Shown here one piece after another: positions 27,174 to 35,438 of a stretch of DNA of 39,616 bases. The notes below the pieces were generated by a model. It was given only the letters and a program-made list of their open reading frames with translations, did not search any database and was not told where the DNA came from. Source of the stretch: a marine gamma proteobacterium HTCC2089 (GTDB lineage Bacteria > Pseudomonadota > Gammaproteobacteria > Pseudomonadales > Azotimanducaceae); contig CAJJDH010000060.1 in NCBI GenBank assembly GCA_905182905.1, positions 1 to 39,616 of the forward strand. The letters run 5' to 3'. Both the position numbers and the translations under genes were made by a program. Position 1 is the first letter of the stretch. Each line of letters starts with the position of its first letter.

Positions 27174-27641
27174 CTAAAAATGCAACACCAGCCAAACAAT
27201 GCCCGCGCTAAGTAGGCCAGCGACAAGATCATCTAACATCACCCCTAACCCACTGTGCACGTTTGTATCAAGCCACCCCACCACACCGGGTTTGGCAATA
27301 TCAAAAAACCGAAACAACGCAAACGCTAGCAATGCTACCCACCAGATCTGCGGCGCAAAAATCAGCGCCAGCCACATACCCGCAACTTCATCAGCAACAA
27401 TCTGCGGCTCGTCTTGTACCCCGAGGCGATTGATCAATCGGTTACATAACCACCAACTAAAAAGAAAGTAGGCAACAATTATTCCAAGCTGCGCAAAAAG
27501 AGTAAGTTCTGCGAGAAAAAACCACCAAAAAACGACCGCACCCAGCGAACCCCAGGTGCCAGGCGCTGGGCGTAAAAAACCTAGGCCGAAGGCTGTGAGC
27601 CAAAAGACTGACGGTTGATAAATTTGTTTCAGCTTAAGCAT
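27174..27641 (-). CDS. pgpA: Phosphatidylglycerophosphatase A
   Basis: Removes phosphate from phosphatidylglycerophosphate in the inner membrane to give phosphatidylglycerol. From ATG 27641 the protein is 155 residues with family markers LRPAPGTWGSL near the N-terminus, the acidic QIVADEVAGM and FRFFDIAKPG motifs, and HSGLGVMLDDLVAG near the end, plus three or four membrane helices. The open frame continues upstream to 27773, but that would overlap thiL by 140 bases and adds no family sequence. The chosen start overlaps the thiL stop by 8 bp, consistent with the conserved nusB-thiL-pgpA order. It is slightly shorter than the E. coli protein. Confidence 0.92.
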   Translation of the reverse strand: MLKLKQIYQPSVFWLTAFGLGFLRPAPGTWGSLGAVVFWWFFLAELTLFAQLGIIVAYFLFSWWLCNRLINRLGVQDEPQIVADEVAGMWLALIFAPQIWWVALLAFALFRFFDIAKPGVVGWLDTNVHSGLGVMLDDLVAGLLSAGIVWLVLHF

Positions 27642-28527
27642 GGAAGTGTTTATAGCCTTGAGCATCGACCAGTTGGCCATTGAGCCAAATACCCTTTTCT
27701 GTGCACAACTTACCAATACAGAAAGCATCCGGATGATTCTGCTCGCTCGCAAACAAAAGTTGGTAATCATCACTTGAACCTAGAGCATCAGCCGTACTCG
27801 CGCCCGCGACTAATGGAATATTCTCTTCAATAAGCTGCGCACCACAACCACTGGCATTCACTAAATGTGTCAAATCTTGGAGCAACCCGTCCGAGATATC
27901 GATGGCACAAGACGCCAAACTCAGCTCGCGCTGCCAATCAAATCGCGCTTGTGGCTGATAATAGGCCTTTTGCAATTCGCTCATTGCTTCCAGTTGCACC
28001 GGTAGCAGCTTACTCTGACTAACACACGCGCCCGCGCCACCAAGCGGACCAGATACATAGAGCTTATCATTTGCTCGTCCACCCGAACGTTTCACAGCAC
28101 CACCACGCAACACTTCGCCGTGAACACTAACGGCAATATTTAGTGGTCCGCGAGTAAGATTGCCTCCGCAAATATAAACACCACATTCACGTGCAGCGAC
28201 GGCCATACCCCGGCTAAGTTCAGCCAGCCAACTGCCGTCTTCTGCATCATTTAGCGTTAGTGCGACCACACAATATCGGGGGGAAGCGCCCATTGCAGCT
28301 AAGTCAGAAAGACTCACCATAAGGGCGCGATAACCAATTAAAAATGCCGGTGCTTTGGCAGGGAAATGTACGTCAGGGACGAGCACATCAATGGAAGCGA
28401 CCTGGTCATAGCCGGGTGTAGTTGTAATTACTGCAGCATCATCGCCGGGACCCAAATGTACCCATTCGCCTTGAGCACGATCACCCATGGCATCTACGAT
28501 TATGTCTATCAGCGCAAATTCATCCAC
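27634..28527 (-). CDS. thiL: Thiamine-monophosphate kinase
   Basis: Phosphorylates thiamine monophosphate to the active cofactor thiamine diphosphate. The motif HLGPGDDAAVI near the N-terminus, the ALxxSLSDLAAMGA segment (MVSLSDLAAMGASPRY) and CAIDISDGLLQDL are typical. The frame is open to 28557 (TTG), but family proteins begin at the DEFALI stretch. AAGG lies eight bases before the GTG at 28527, so I use that start (297 residues); GTG 28533 is also possible. It overlaps the nusB stop by 8 bp and the pgpA start by 8 bp, forming a tightly coupled unit. Confidence 0.92.
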   Translation of the reverse strand: MDEFALIDIIVDAMGDRAQGEWVHLGPGDDAAVITTTPGYDQVASIDVLVPDVHFPAKAPAFLIGYRALMVSLSDLAAMGASPRYCVVALTLNDAEDGSWLAELSRGMAVAARECGVYICGGNLTRGPLNIAVSVHGEVLRGGAVKRSGGRANDKLYVSGPLGGAGACVSQSKLLPVQLEAMSELQKAYYQPQARFDWQRELSLASCAIDISDGLLQDLTHLVNASGCGAQLIEENIPLVAGASTADALGSSDDYQLLFASEQNHPDAFCIGKLCTEKGIWLNGQLVDAQGYKHFHA

Positions 28528-29011
28528 GCCCACTACCTTTAGCAGCGTTGACCTCAATACTTCTGGCGCTCTGAGCCAATTTATCTAGAACGCCGTTGAC
28601 ATACTTATGCGCGTCTTGGGAGCCAAACAATTTGGTTAACTCAACGTATTCATCAATTACGACTTTGTAAGGTACGTCGATGCGTTGAATCATCTCTGTT
28701 GCGGCAAGTCTGAGTATGCCGCGCTCAACTACGTCCAACTGGTCAATGGACCGATCTAGCAACGGGCTTAGCTCAGCGTCTAATTCCGCAGTAGTGGTCA
28801 TCATCAAATGCAGTATTTCACCAAAAAAATCCGCATCTGCTTTATCTAGGGCTTTCTCGCCAAACTCTCTGCGGAGCTGCGCGATACTGGTGCCAGTTAC
28901 CTGCCATTGGTAAGCCGCTTGGACTAACGCCCTGCGAGCTTTACGGCGAGCCCACATATTGGGCTTCTTTGGCTTCTGATCGGGCACTTGATCGGGCACT
29001 TGATCGGTCAT
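28520..29011 (-). CDS. nusB: Transcription antitermination factor NusB
   Basis: NusB binds boxA RNA with NusE (S10) to allow antitermination in rRNA operons. The 163-residue protein contains RRKARRALVQAAYQWQ, LLDRSIDQLDVVERGILRLAATEM and PYKVVIDEYVELTKLFGSQDAHKYVNGVLDKLA, all classic. The N-terminus from ATG 29011 has a short Val-Pro-Asp-Gln duplication reflecting a small DNA repeat; Met19 could be an alternative start but the extension is in frame and modest. Spacing from ribD is 53 bp. Confidence 0.94.
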   Translation of the reverse strand: MTDQVPDQVPDQKPKKPNMWARRKARRALVQAAYQWQVTGTSIAQLRREFGEKALDKADADFFGEILHLMMTTTAELDAELSPLLDRSIDQLDVVERGILRLAATEMIQRIDVPYKVVIDEYVELTKLFGSQDAHKYVNGVLDKLAQSARSIEVNAAKGSGRG

Positions 29012-29064
29012 CTAATTGTTCTTCTCATATTTTTGAAAGCCGCGCAGAGCATCAAATAGTTTAG

Positions 29065-30144
29065 TTATCTAACTAACGGACACAGGGTCAGGCGAACGTC
29101 GTCACCTATTCTAGCCTGATCTACCACTTTGGCATCTATGCTATCTGCAAGTTTTTCAATATTAAAATCTGCCAATTGACGAGTATTGCCACCCAACGCC
29201 TTGGGCGCCAGATAGCAAATCCATTCATCCCATAAATTAGTCTTAAGGAAACTACCCAGCACACCGGGGCCTGCTTCCACCAGAACCTCATTGCAGCCAC
29301 GGTTACCTAAGGTATCTAATAACCCTTGAAGATCAGTTGGGCCATTCTTAAGAAACAGGCGTTCCACCCCGTCTGGGTCTTGTTCGGGCACTTGAGTGGC
29401 ATGCGCATGCACAAGCAATGTAGGCTGGCCGTCGCACATCAAATGACTAGACGAAGGCGTGCGAGCATTAGCATCTAGCACCACGCGCAATGGCTGATGA
29501 CAATGCGCATAACGCTCATCGCGCACATTGAGTCGCGGATCATCATCAACAACGGTGCCCACACCAGTAATAATTGCATCGCTGCGAGCACGCCAGTACT
29601 GCACATCCGCCCTGGCTTGTGACCCTGTGATCCACTGACTTGTGCCATCTGCCAGCGCAATTGCCCCGTCTAGACTACTGGCGCTCTTCAACCTCACAAA
29701 AGGCCGATTGGTAGTAATGCGTTTGGTGAAGCCAGCGATACAATTACGCGCCTGCACTAGATCTAACAATTCAACTTCGATATTGGCGGCTTTAAGCATG
29801 GCAATTCCATTACCCGCTACCCTTGGGTTTGGATCCAAGGCACCAATCACAACTCTAGTAACGCCAGCGTCTATCAATGTTTGCGCGCAAGCGGGGGTTC
29901 TGCCAATAAACGAACAAGGCTCGAGACTGACATAAACCGTACTGCCGGTAACATCGCCGCCAGCATCTGCAATGGCATTTACCTCAGCGTGACCTTGGCC
30001 TGCGTATTCATGATAACCACGCCCTATGGCTTGGCCGTTGCGCACAATAATGCAACCTACCGTAGGATTCGGCGCACAGGTGAGGCGGCCATGTTCCGCG
30101 AGCAGCACTGCGGCCTGAATAAATAGTCGATCTGAGGCTTTCAT
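29065..30144 (-). CDS. ribD: Bifunctional riboflavin deaminase/reductase RibD
   Basis: Catalyses two riboflavin steps: deamination of the pyrimidine and reduction of the ribosyl chain. The N-terminal deaminase has the zinc motif HAEVNAI (His52, Glu54) and PCSFIGRTPAC (Cys77, Cys86); the C-terminal reductase domain (about 145-359) follows with RPFVRLKSASSLDGAIA. The 359-residue length is normal. It lies 6 bp after nrdR. The genes that usually follow (riboflavin synthase, ribBA, ribH) are absent, and nusB comes next. The other riboflavin genes must therefore be elsewhere in the genome. Confidence 0.94.
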   Translation of the reverse strand: MKASDRLFIQAAVLLAEHGRLTCAPNPTVGCIIVRNGQAIGRGYHEYAGQGHAEVNAIADAGGDVTGSTVYVSLEPCSFIGRTPACAQTLIDAGVTRVVIGALDPNPRVAGNGIAMLKAANIEVELLDLVQARNCIAGFTKRITTNRPFVRLKSASSLDGAIALADGTSQWITGSQARADVQYWRARSDAIITGVGTVVDDDPRLNVRDERYAHCHQPLRVVLDANARTPSSSHLMCDGQPTLLVHAHATQVPEQDPDGVERLFLKNGPTDLQGLLDTLGNRGCNEVLVEAGPGVLGSFLKTNLWDEWICYLAPKALGGNTRQLADFNIEKLADSIDAKVVDQARIGDDVRLTLCPLVR

Positions 30145-30150
30145 AAGTTG

Positions 30151-30612
30151 TTAGGATTCTTTGGCGAGGTTGAGCTTTTGAATTTCATCAGCAAACTCAC
30201 TCAAATCTTGGAAGTCGCGGTAGACCGAAGCAAAGCGCACATAAGCCACTGGGTCCAATGCCCGCAACTCAATCATCACTTCTTCACCAACCTGCAGCGA
30301 TGGCAGCTCGCGCTCGCCAGTGGAACGCATACGATGTTTGATATGGTTCAGAGAGTTTTCTATCTCATCAACACTAACCGGGCGTTTTTCTAACGCCTTA
30401 GAAAGGCCATAACGCAGCTTCTCTTCATCGAATGGTTCACGGCGCCCGTCCCTCTTGATAAGGTGCGGCATGACCAGCTCTGCTGTTTCAAAGGTAGTAT
30501 AACGCTCACCGCAAGTCAGGCACTCGCGCCTGCGACGGACGGCTTCACCATCCGTGACAAGACGAGAATCAATTACCTTTGTGTCTTCTGCACTACAAAA
30601 GGGACAATGCAT
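30151..30612 (-). CDS. nrdR: Transcriptional repressor NrdR
   Basis: A 153-residue repressor of ribonucleotide reductase genes. It has the zinc ribbon Cys3-Cys6/Cys31-Cys34 (MHCPFC and [10 protein letters not shown]) with the basic RRRRE between, then an ATP-cone domain that senses ATP/dATP (about 46-136, with [12 protein letters not shown]-like sequence). It binds paired NrdR boxes near nrd promoters; no nrd gene is in this window. It precedes ribD by 6 bp and follows glyA by 41 bp, the common gammaproteobacterial order. Confidence 0.95.
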   Translation of the reverse strand: MHCPFCSAEDTKVIDSRLVTDGEAVRRRRECLTCGERYTTFETAELVMPHLIKRDGRREPFDEEKLRYGLSKALEKRPVSVDEIENSLNHIKHRMRSTGERELPSLQVGEEVMIELRALDPVAYVRFASVYRDFQDLSEFADEIQKLNLAKES

Positions 30613-30653
30613 GGCCCGTTACCTTTCAAATGAGTAATGGCTCTAACTTTGAA

Positions 30654-31913
30654 CTAGTTTTTCGGGTAGACCGGAAATCTGCCGCAAAGTTCAAGGACCT
30701 TGGCTTGTACAGCCTTATTCACTTCTTCATTTTCAATATCGTCTAAGATATCGGCAATCCATCCTGCAAGTAAATGACATTCAGTTTCTTTAAAGCCTCT
30801 GCGCGTGACAGCCGGTGAACCAATGCGCACACCGCTGGTGACAAAGGGAGAGCGCGGATCATTCGGTACCGCATTTTTATTTACTGTGATATTCGCACGG
30901 CCAAGAGCAGCATCCGCTGCTTTACCCGTAATGTCTTTGTCGACTAGGTCCAACAGCAATAAATGGTTGTCTGTACCGCCAGAAACAACTGAGTAACCAC
31001 GCTCCATCAAACCAGCAGCAATGGCGCGAGCATTTGCCAACGTCTGGGCTTGATACGCCTTAAATTCTGGGCTCATAGCTTCTTTGAAAGCCACAGCCTT
31101 AGCCGCAATAACGTGCATTAAAGGACCACCTTGGCTACCGGGGAACAATGCAGAATTGAGCTTTTTCTCAACATCTGGATTAGACCGAGCCAAGATAATG
31201 CCACCTCGTGGACCGCCTAGGGTCTTATGGGTAGTAGATGTAACGACGTCAGCAAACGGAACCGGATTTGGGTATTCACCGGCAGCAACTAGACCCGCTA
31301 CGTGCGCCATATCAACCAACAGGTATGCGCCTACAGAGTCTGCGATTTCGCGAAAACGCTGCCAGTCGATTTGGCGTGAGTAAGCTGAGAAACCAGCCAG
31401 TAATAATTTTGGACGATGCTCAAGAGCCAAACGCGCCACTTCATCATAGTCAATGGCACCGGTAGCAATATCTATACCGTACTGTACCGCGTTATAAAGC
31501 TTGCCCGAGAAGTTCACAGAAGCACCATGAGTAAGATGACCACCATCAGCCAAACTCATGCCTAACACAGTGTCACCGCCTTCAAGCAAAGCCAAATAGA
31601 CTGCCGCATTAGCCTGAGACCCAGAGTGAGGTTGAACGTTTGCGTAGTCAGCGCCGAACAGTTGTTTAATACGCTCTATTGCCAGCACTTCGACTTTGTC
31701 GACATGCTCACAGCCACCGTAATAACGCTTACCCGGATAACCTTCCGCATATTTGTTTGTTAACACACTGCCTTGGGCTTCCATCGTCCGAGGGCTGGCA
31801 TAATTTTCCGACGCGATCAGTTCAATGTGCTCTTCTTGACGAACGGTTTCTTGAGCGATCGCAGCTGCAACTTCTTCATCAAAACCAGCAATGGTCTCGT
31901 TTCCTACAAACAT
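30654..31913 (-). CDS. glyA: Serine hydroxymethyltransferase
   Basis: PLP enzyme interconverting serine and glycine while charging tetrahydrofolate with a one-carbon unit. The 419-residue protein carries the PLP lysine in [12 protein letters not shown] (Lys230), IASENY (33-38), [13 protein letters not shown] (55-67) and [14 protein letters not shown] (199-212). Length and motifs are standard. It is the promoter-proximal gene of the run glyA-nrdR-ribD-nusB-thiL-pgpA, with small gaps throughout, so at least part may be one transcript. It is divergent from ettA. Confidence 0.96.
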   Translation of the reverse strand: MFVGNETIAGFDEEVAAAIAQETVRQEEHIELIASENYASPRTMEAQGSVLTNKYAEGYPGKRYYGGCEHVDKVEVLAIERIKQLFGADYANVQPHSGSQANAAVYLALLEGGDTVLGMSLADGGHLTHGASVNFSGKLYNAVQYGIDIATGAIDYDEVARLALEHRPKLLLAGFSAYSRQIDWQRFREIADSVGAYLLVDMAHVAGLVAAGEYPNPVPFADVVTSTTHKTLGGPRGGIILARSNPDVEKKLNSALFPGSQGGPLMHVIAAKAVAFKEAMSPEFKAYQAQTLANARAIAAGLMERGYSVVSGGTDNHLLLLDLVDKDITGKAADAALGRANITVNKNAVPNDPRSPFVTSGVRIGSPAVTRRGFKETECHLLAGWIADILDDIENEEVNKAVQAKVLELCGRFPVYPKN

Positions 31914-31983
31914 GAGTAAACCTCTTATATGGGGCTAGTTGAATTTTGGTGGCGGCAAAGATAGCTCCGCGTCGAAGCTGCAA

Positions 31984-31989
31984 AGTATA
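31984..31989 (-). promoter_or_regulatory. Probable glyA -10 box
   Basis: On the minus strand TATACT lies about 70 bases before the glyA ATG and matches the sigma-70 -10 consensus well. A -35 element at the proper distance is not clear, so the promoter may need an activator. Confidence 0.4.
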
Positions 31990-32054
31990 ACTTAAAGCGC
32001 AACAGCATTGACCTGAAAGAAGCACCATTTTTGGGGAAATTCTTTCATATTGGT

Positions 32055-32069
32055 TGGACAATTTGTCCA
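32055..32069. promoter_or_regulatory. 15-bp palindrome between divergent glyA and ettA
   Basis: TGGACAATTTGTCCA is a perfect palindrome with 7-bp arms around a single T, about 140 bp from both gene starts in the 295-bp divergent spacer. It lies about 65 bp upstream of the putative glyA -10 box, a position suited to an activator. Its binding protein is not known. Confidence 0.4.
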
Positions 32070-32175
32070 GTTCTAGCCAGTCATACGCGGCGATTACCAA
32101 TACTGAGCAACCACGCACTGAAAACTTAATTTACCAGTTCATTTGATAGGGGCTGGCGCAGAGTGCAGATGACCG

Positions 32176-32181
32176 TATACT
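32176..32181 (+). promoter_or_regulatory. Probable ettA -10 box
   Basis: TATACT ends 27 bases before the ettA ATG, with AGGAAG as ribosome site between. The -35 region is weak. Confidence 0.4.
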
Positions 32182-32208
32182 GCCGCTTTTGTTTTAACAG
32201 GAAGACTC

Positions 32209-33876
32209 ATGGCGCAGTATGTCTACACCATGCAAGGGGTCACTAAGATTGTCCCTCCGCAAAGAACCATTCTGGAAAATATTCACCTCTCGTTTTTCCC
32301 TGGAGCGAAAATTGGCGTCCTAGGTTTGAACGGTTCAGGTAAATCTAGCCTGCTAAAAATTATGGCAGGGCAAGATACCGATATTGAAGGCGAAGCCAGA
32401 CCACAAAAAGACATTCGAGTAGGTTACCTGCCTCAGGAACCGGCGCTGGACGAAGACTTAGATGTGCGCGGCAATGTAGAACTGGGCGTGGCCGAGATAA
32501 TGACTGTATTGAAAGAATACAACGAGATCTCGGATAAGTTTGCCGAGCCAATGGACGACGACGAAATGACTCGCCTGCTGGAACGCCAAGGCGATTTATC
32601 CACCCAGATAGACGCAGTAGATGGCTGGGAAATTGACCGTACGCTAGACATTGCCGCTGATGCGCTCAGACTGCCCGCTTGGGATACACCCGTAAACATG
32701 CTCTCAGGCGGCGAACGCAGGCGTGTAGCATTATGTTCACTACTGCTGTCTAAGCCAGACATGCTGCTACTGGACGAGCCTACCAACCACTTAGATGCAG
32801 AAAGTGTGTCTTGGCTGGAGCGTTTTCTCGACGAATACACCGGCACTGTTGTGGCGGTAACTCACGATCGCTATTTCCTAGACAACGTAGCCAGCTGGAT
32901 CTTAGAGCTAGACCGCGGACGCGGCCTGCCCTATGAAGGCAACTACACCACATGGCTAGAAAACAAAGAAGCACGCCTAGCCCAAGAAGCATCACGCGAT
33001 GAAGCCAGACAACGCGTAATTAAAGCCGAATTAGAGTGGGTAAGATCTAATGCCAAAGGCAAGCGGACGAAGAGTAAATCGCGTTTGGCTCGATTCGACG
33101 ACCTAGTCGCCGCAGAAGAAGAAAGACGCAACGAGACTGGCGAACTGTTTATTCCCACCGGCGAACGCCTTGGCGAGAAGGTCATGGAAATCAGCAACCT
33201 CAGCAAAGGCTTTGGTGAAAGATTGTTGATAGACAACTTCAACGCCATTATCCCTCGCGGCGCAATTGTCGGCATTATTGGTGGCAACGGTGCTGGCAAG
33301 TCGACTTTCTTCAAAATGCTCACAGGCCAAGAAACACCGGACACAGGCAGTATTGATATTGGTTCAACCGTGCAAATGGCCTACGTTGACCAAAGTCGCG
33401 ACGAGTTGTCTGACGAAAAAACTGTGTGGGAAGAGGTGTCTGACAATCAAGACATAATGCGCATTGGCAAGCACGAAATAGCCAGCCGCGCATATGTGGG
33501 CAGATTCAACTTCAAAGGCACAGACCAGCAAAAGTTCGTTGGCAAGCTGTCCGGTGGAGAGCGCAACCGCGTACACCTAGCAAAGCTATTGCGCCGAGGC
33601 GCAAACGTACTGCTGCTGGACGAACCCACTAACGACTTAGATGTGGAAACACTGCGAGCGCTGGAAGAAGCAATACTGACCTTTGCTGGCACCGCGCTAG
33701 TGATCTCACACGACAGATGGTTCTTGGACCGAGTAGCCACCCATATCATCGCCTTTGAAGGCGACAGTGATGTGATTTGGTATGAAGGCAACTACAGCGA
33801 GTACGAAGTGGACCGCAAAAAACGCCTGGGCGATTCAGCACCTACGCGAGTGCAGTACAAGCCAATTCATAGATAG
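32209..33876 (+). CDS. ettA: Energy-dependent translational throttle protein EttA (ABC-F)
   Basis: An ABC-F ATPase that binds the ribosomal E site and gates the first peptide bond according to ATP/ADP. Its 555 residues equal the E. coli length. It has two ATPase domains: Walker A GLNGSGKSS (39-47) and GGNGAGKST (about 358-366), signatures LSGGERRRVAL (about 165) and LSGGERNRVHL, and two LLLDEPTN Walker B motifs. The P-site interaction motif linker (about 240-300, basic, with RSNAKGKRTKSKSRLARF) is present. No membrane segment occurs, as expected for ABC-F. Confidence 0.95.
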   Translation: MAQYVYTMQGVTKIVPPQRTILENIHLSFFPGAKIGVLGLNGSGKSSLLKIMAGQDTDIEGEARPQKDIRVGYLPQEPALDEDLDVRGNVELGVAEIMTVLKEYNEISDKFAEPMDDDEMTRLLERQGDLSTQIDAVDGWEIDRTLDIAADALRLPAWDTPVNMLSGGERRRVALCSLLLSKPDMLLLDEPTNHLDAESVSWLERFLDEYTGTVVAVTHDRYFLDNVASWILELDRGRGLPYEGNYTTWLENKEARLAQEASRDEARQRVIKAELEWVRSNAKGKRTKSKSRLARFDDLVAAEEERRNETGELFIPTGERLGEKVMEISNLSKGFGERLLIDNFNAIIPRGAIVGIIGGNGAGKSTFFKMLTGQETPDTGSIDIGSTVQMAYVDQSRDELSDEKTVWEEVSDNQDIMRIGKHEIASRAYVGRFNFKGTDQQKFVGKLSGGERNRVHLAKLLRRGANVLLLDEPTNDLDVETLRALEEAILTFAGTALVISHDRWFLDRVATHIIAFEGDSDVIWYEGNYSEYEVDRKKRLGDSAPTRVQYKPIHR

Positions 33877-33901
33877 GGAAGGGATAAGTTGGGATAGGTA
33901 G

Positions 33902-33924
33902 AGGTAGCCGGAGTCAGGCTACCT
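33902..33924 (+). terminator. Hairpin after ettA
   Basis: AGGTAGCC (33902-33909) and GGCTACCT (33917-33924) form a perfect 8-bp stem with a 7-base loop, 25 bp past the ettA stop. Only a short T-poor tail follows, so termination strength is uncertain. Confidence 0.5.
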
Positions 33925-34020
33925 TCATCATGTTCGCTTGATGCACGCGGGCGACCTAGTCAATAAGCTATGGCCTTATCCAAAGCAGCTTTGCTATTTT
34001 TCAATTTTCACGACCATTCC

Positions 34021-34117
34021 ACCTAACGCCTTGCTCAGCGGCAATTCAAAGTGGCACGTTTTTGCGAAAGCAAAACAAGTGACGCGTTGAATTGTCCGGT
34101 GGAGCTATTTGTTATCC
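34021..34117 (-). mobile_element. Integron attC-like recombination site
   Basis: Read on the minus strand this ~97-bp imperfect palindrome starts with ATAACAA (R'' end, GGATAAC at 34117-34111) and ends with GGCGTTAGGT, whose GTTAGGT (34027-34021) matches the core-site consensus GTTRRRY exactly. Inner boxes pair: on the plus strand GCTCAGCGG (34033-34041) with CCGGTGGAGC (34096-34105), and CAATTCAA (34042-34049) with TTGAATTG (34087-34094). One unpaired base between these blocks resembles the extrahelical bases that orient attC folding. The stem is capped by TTTTGC-GAAA-GCAAAA (34060-34075). The orphan gene's stop codon lies inside the R'' end, as in gene cassettes. No integrase or further attC was seen. 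Confidence 0.75.
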
Positions 34118-35142
34118 CTTGCCCACTTTAATAAATCAGTTTGCAATGGGTCACTATACTCGACTGCTCTAGCTGCGAGCTTTCTAAAAACCTCATCACT
34201 GACTATTAACTCAACAATTTGTTTCTCATTTTCAGCAAAGAATTCATCGTATACCCTACCAATTACCACGCCAATGTATCGTTTTCTTTTTTGCCAATAT
34301 TCACTTTTCCTATATCTAAACAAACGACTTATAAGAATTGACTTGTCACCATCTGAAAGTAGTTTCGCTTGCGTAAATAAATTTTCCACATGATCAATAC
34401 CAGGTGTATTTTGTGTAAATACACTTTCACCAAATTCAAGAGCAATTGCTAGCTCTGGAGAATTATTCCGAATCGCGGATTTTTTAACTTTGCTGGCTAT
34501 CGGACTTAACAAATCAATTTCCTCTTTTTTTCCATCATGTAATGCAGCCAAATATCGTCTTCCATAATGATCTATTAGTGTAATAGAAATCCCTGGATGT
34601 TCGAGCATTCTGTCACCATATAACTCATATATTTCATCAATATGCGAATCAAGATATGCTGAGGAGAAGCTGTCTACTATTTTTTCTAAATAGGTAAAAA
34701 ATTCTTCATCGACCTCTCCATTCCCTTTTTTGTATTGACGCAGATAATTTACAACCAAGTCTCGTTCTGAGTTTGAAAAGCTATTCTTAAAATCAAGAGA
34801 GAATGCTAAGTAAGTTATTTGTTGGAATAATTTATCTAATTTTAATTGATCATTAACTTCAGATATTTCTCGTTCTACTTCCTTGGCAATAATAGAACTT
34901 ACGCTAGCTCTTTCTTTGGAAATTGCTTCAGAAACAGCCGTGTCAATAGTTGTAGTTATTATAGAGTAAATTCCAGCCGTTCCTGTCAAGGCTATAGCAG
35001 CAAGTATCAATGAGAAGTTCCTATGGCGTTTTGACTCCCTATCTTCAACCTTTTTATTAACTGCATTAGTTATACTTGAAATAAAGTTTCTAACAAGATT
35101 CTCATCGGAGTTTATAATCTGACTAACATCATCTTTACTCAT
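34105..35142 (-). CDS. Unknown single-pass membrane protein, AT-rich, cassette-borne
   Basis: I do not recognise this 345-residue protein. It has a polar N-terminus, one membrane helix (about 43-63), a helical, coiled-coil-prone segment rich in Glu/Lys/Ser (about 65-105) and a large soluble domain that looks mostly alpha-helical, Leu/Ile/Asp/Glu-rich and without recognisable catalytic motifs; it may resemble a helical-repeat scaffold. It has no signal peptidase site, so the helix is probably an anchor with the long domain on one side. Codon use is visibly more AT-rich than all neighbours. ATG 35142 has AAGAGA upstream and is preferred to ATG 35190, which lies within a palindrome with no ribosome site. 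The stop TAG falls inside the attC-like site. A role in defence or stress is possible for cassette genes but not shown. Confidence 0.7.
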   Translation of the reverse strand: MSKDDVSQIINSDENLVRNFISSITNAVNKKVEDRESKRHRNFSLILAAIALTGTAGIYSIITTTIDTAVSEAISKERASVSSIIAKEVEREISEVNDQLKLDKLFQQITYLAFSLDFKNSFSNSERDLVVNYLRQYKKGNGEVDEEFFTYLEKIVDSFSSAYLDSHIDEIYELYGDRMLEHPGISITLIDHYGRRYLAALHDGKKEEIDLLSPIASKVKKSAIRNNSPELAIALEFGESVFTQNTPGIDHVENLFTQAKLLSDGDKSILISRLFRYRKSEYWQKRKRYIGVVIGRVYDEFFAENEKQIVELIVSDEVFRKLAARAVEYSDPLQTDLLKWARDNK

Positions 35143-35174
35143 GTTGAATCTCTTATTGTTGGCTAAAATTTGTA

Positions 35175-35296
35175 TATTGCGCATGCGCATTTAGCTGCTT
35201 TGCCTATTTTCTTAAATCGCTTCCAAGCACCTGACTTTATTGAGCCTAATTCATGGAACAGGGGATTTCGTCTTATCAAATCGCGCATGCGCAATA
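35175..35296. promoter_or_regulatory. Duplicated GCGCATGCGC palindromes upstream of the cassette gene
   Basis: TATTGCGCATGCGC occurs at 35175-35188 and again inverted at 35283-35296. Each contains the self-complementary GCGCATGCGC, and the two copies flank about 94 bp of the presumed promoter region. The nearer copy includes the upstream alternative start codons. This arrangement suits a dimeric repressor that loops DNA, or may be a remnant of an insertion. Confidence 0.4.
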
Positions 35297-35404
35297 ACCC
35301 CCCCGCAACGCGCGTTAGTCCGCGTGGTTAAAAGAGAACTATGAAAAAGGTTTGCGCCGAATAGAAATCAGACAATTGGAATGTTTTTTGCGCCGGACGG
35401 CATC

Positions 35405-35425
35405 CGGTTAGAAGAACTAACCGGC
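35405..35425. repeat. Inverted repeat 14 bp past the radA stop
   Basis: CCGGTTAG-AAGAA-CTAACCGG forms a perfect 8-bp stem with 5-base loop just downstream of radA on its strand. It lacks a T-run. The minus-strand GTTAGTT inside (35421-35415) is a partial match to an integron core site and may mark the other end of the cassette insertion; alternatively it is simply a transcript-end hairpin. Confidence 0.4.
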
Positions 35426-35438
35426 GGAATTGTTTTAC

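Noticed and set aside
27642-27773. Upstream extension of pgpA
   Set aside because: It would overlap thiL by 140 bases and lacks family sequence; ATG 27641 gives the usual short overlap.
28980-29011. Short repeat at the nusB start as a tandem repeat element
   Set aside because: It is only about two and a half copies of a 12-base unit within coding sequence, likely a small slippage event.
32433-32846. 137-codon minus-strand frame inside ettA
   Set aside because: It is a shadow of the ABC-F coding sequence, with low-complexity Ser-rich composition arising from the opposite strand.
35405-35425. The CCGGTTAG/CTAACCGG hairpin as a minimal attC
   Set aside because: The order is GTT then AAC, the reverse of attC, and it has no inner boxes. 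Kept only as a hairpin and a possible insertion junction.
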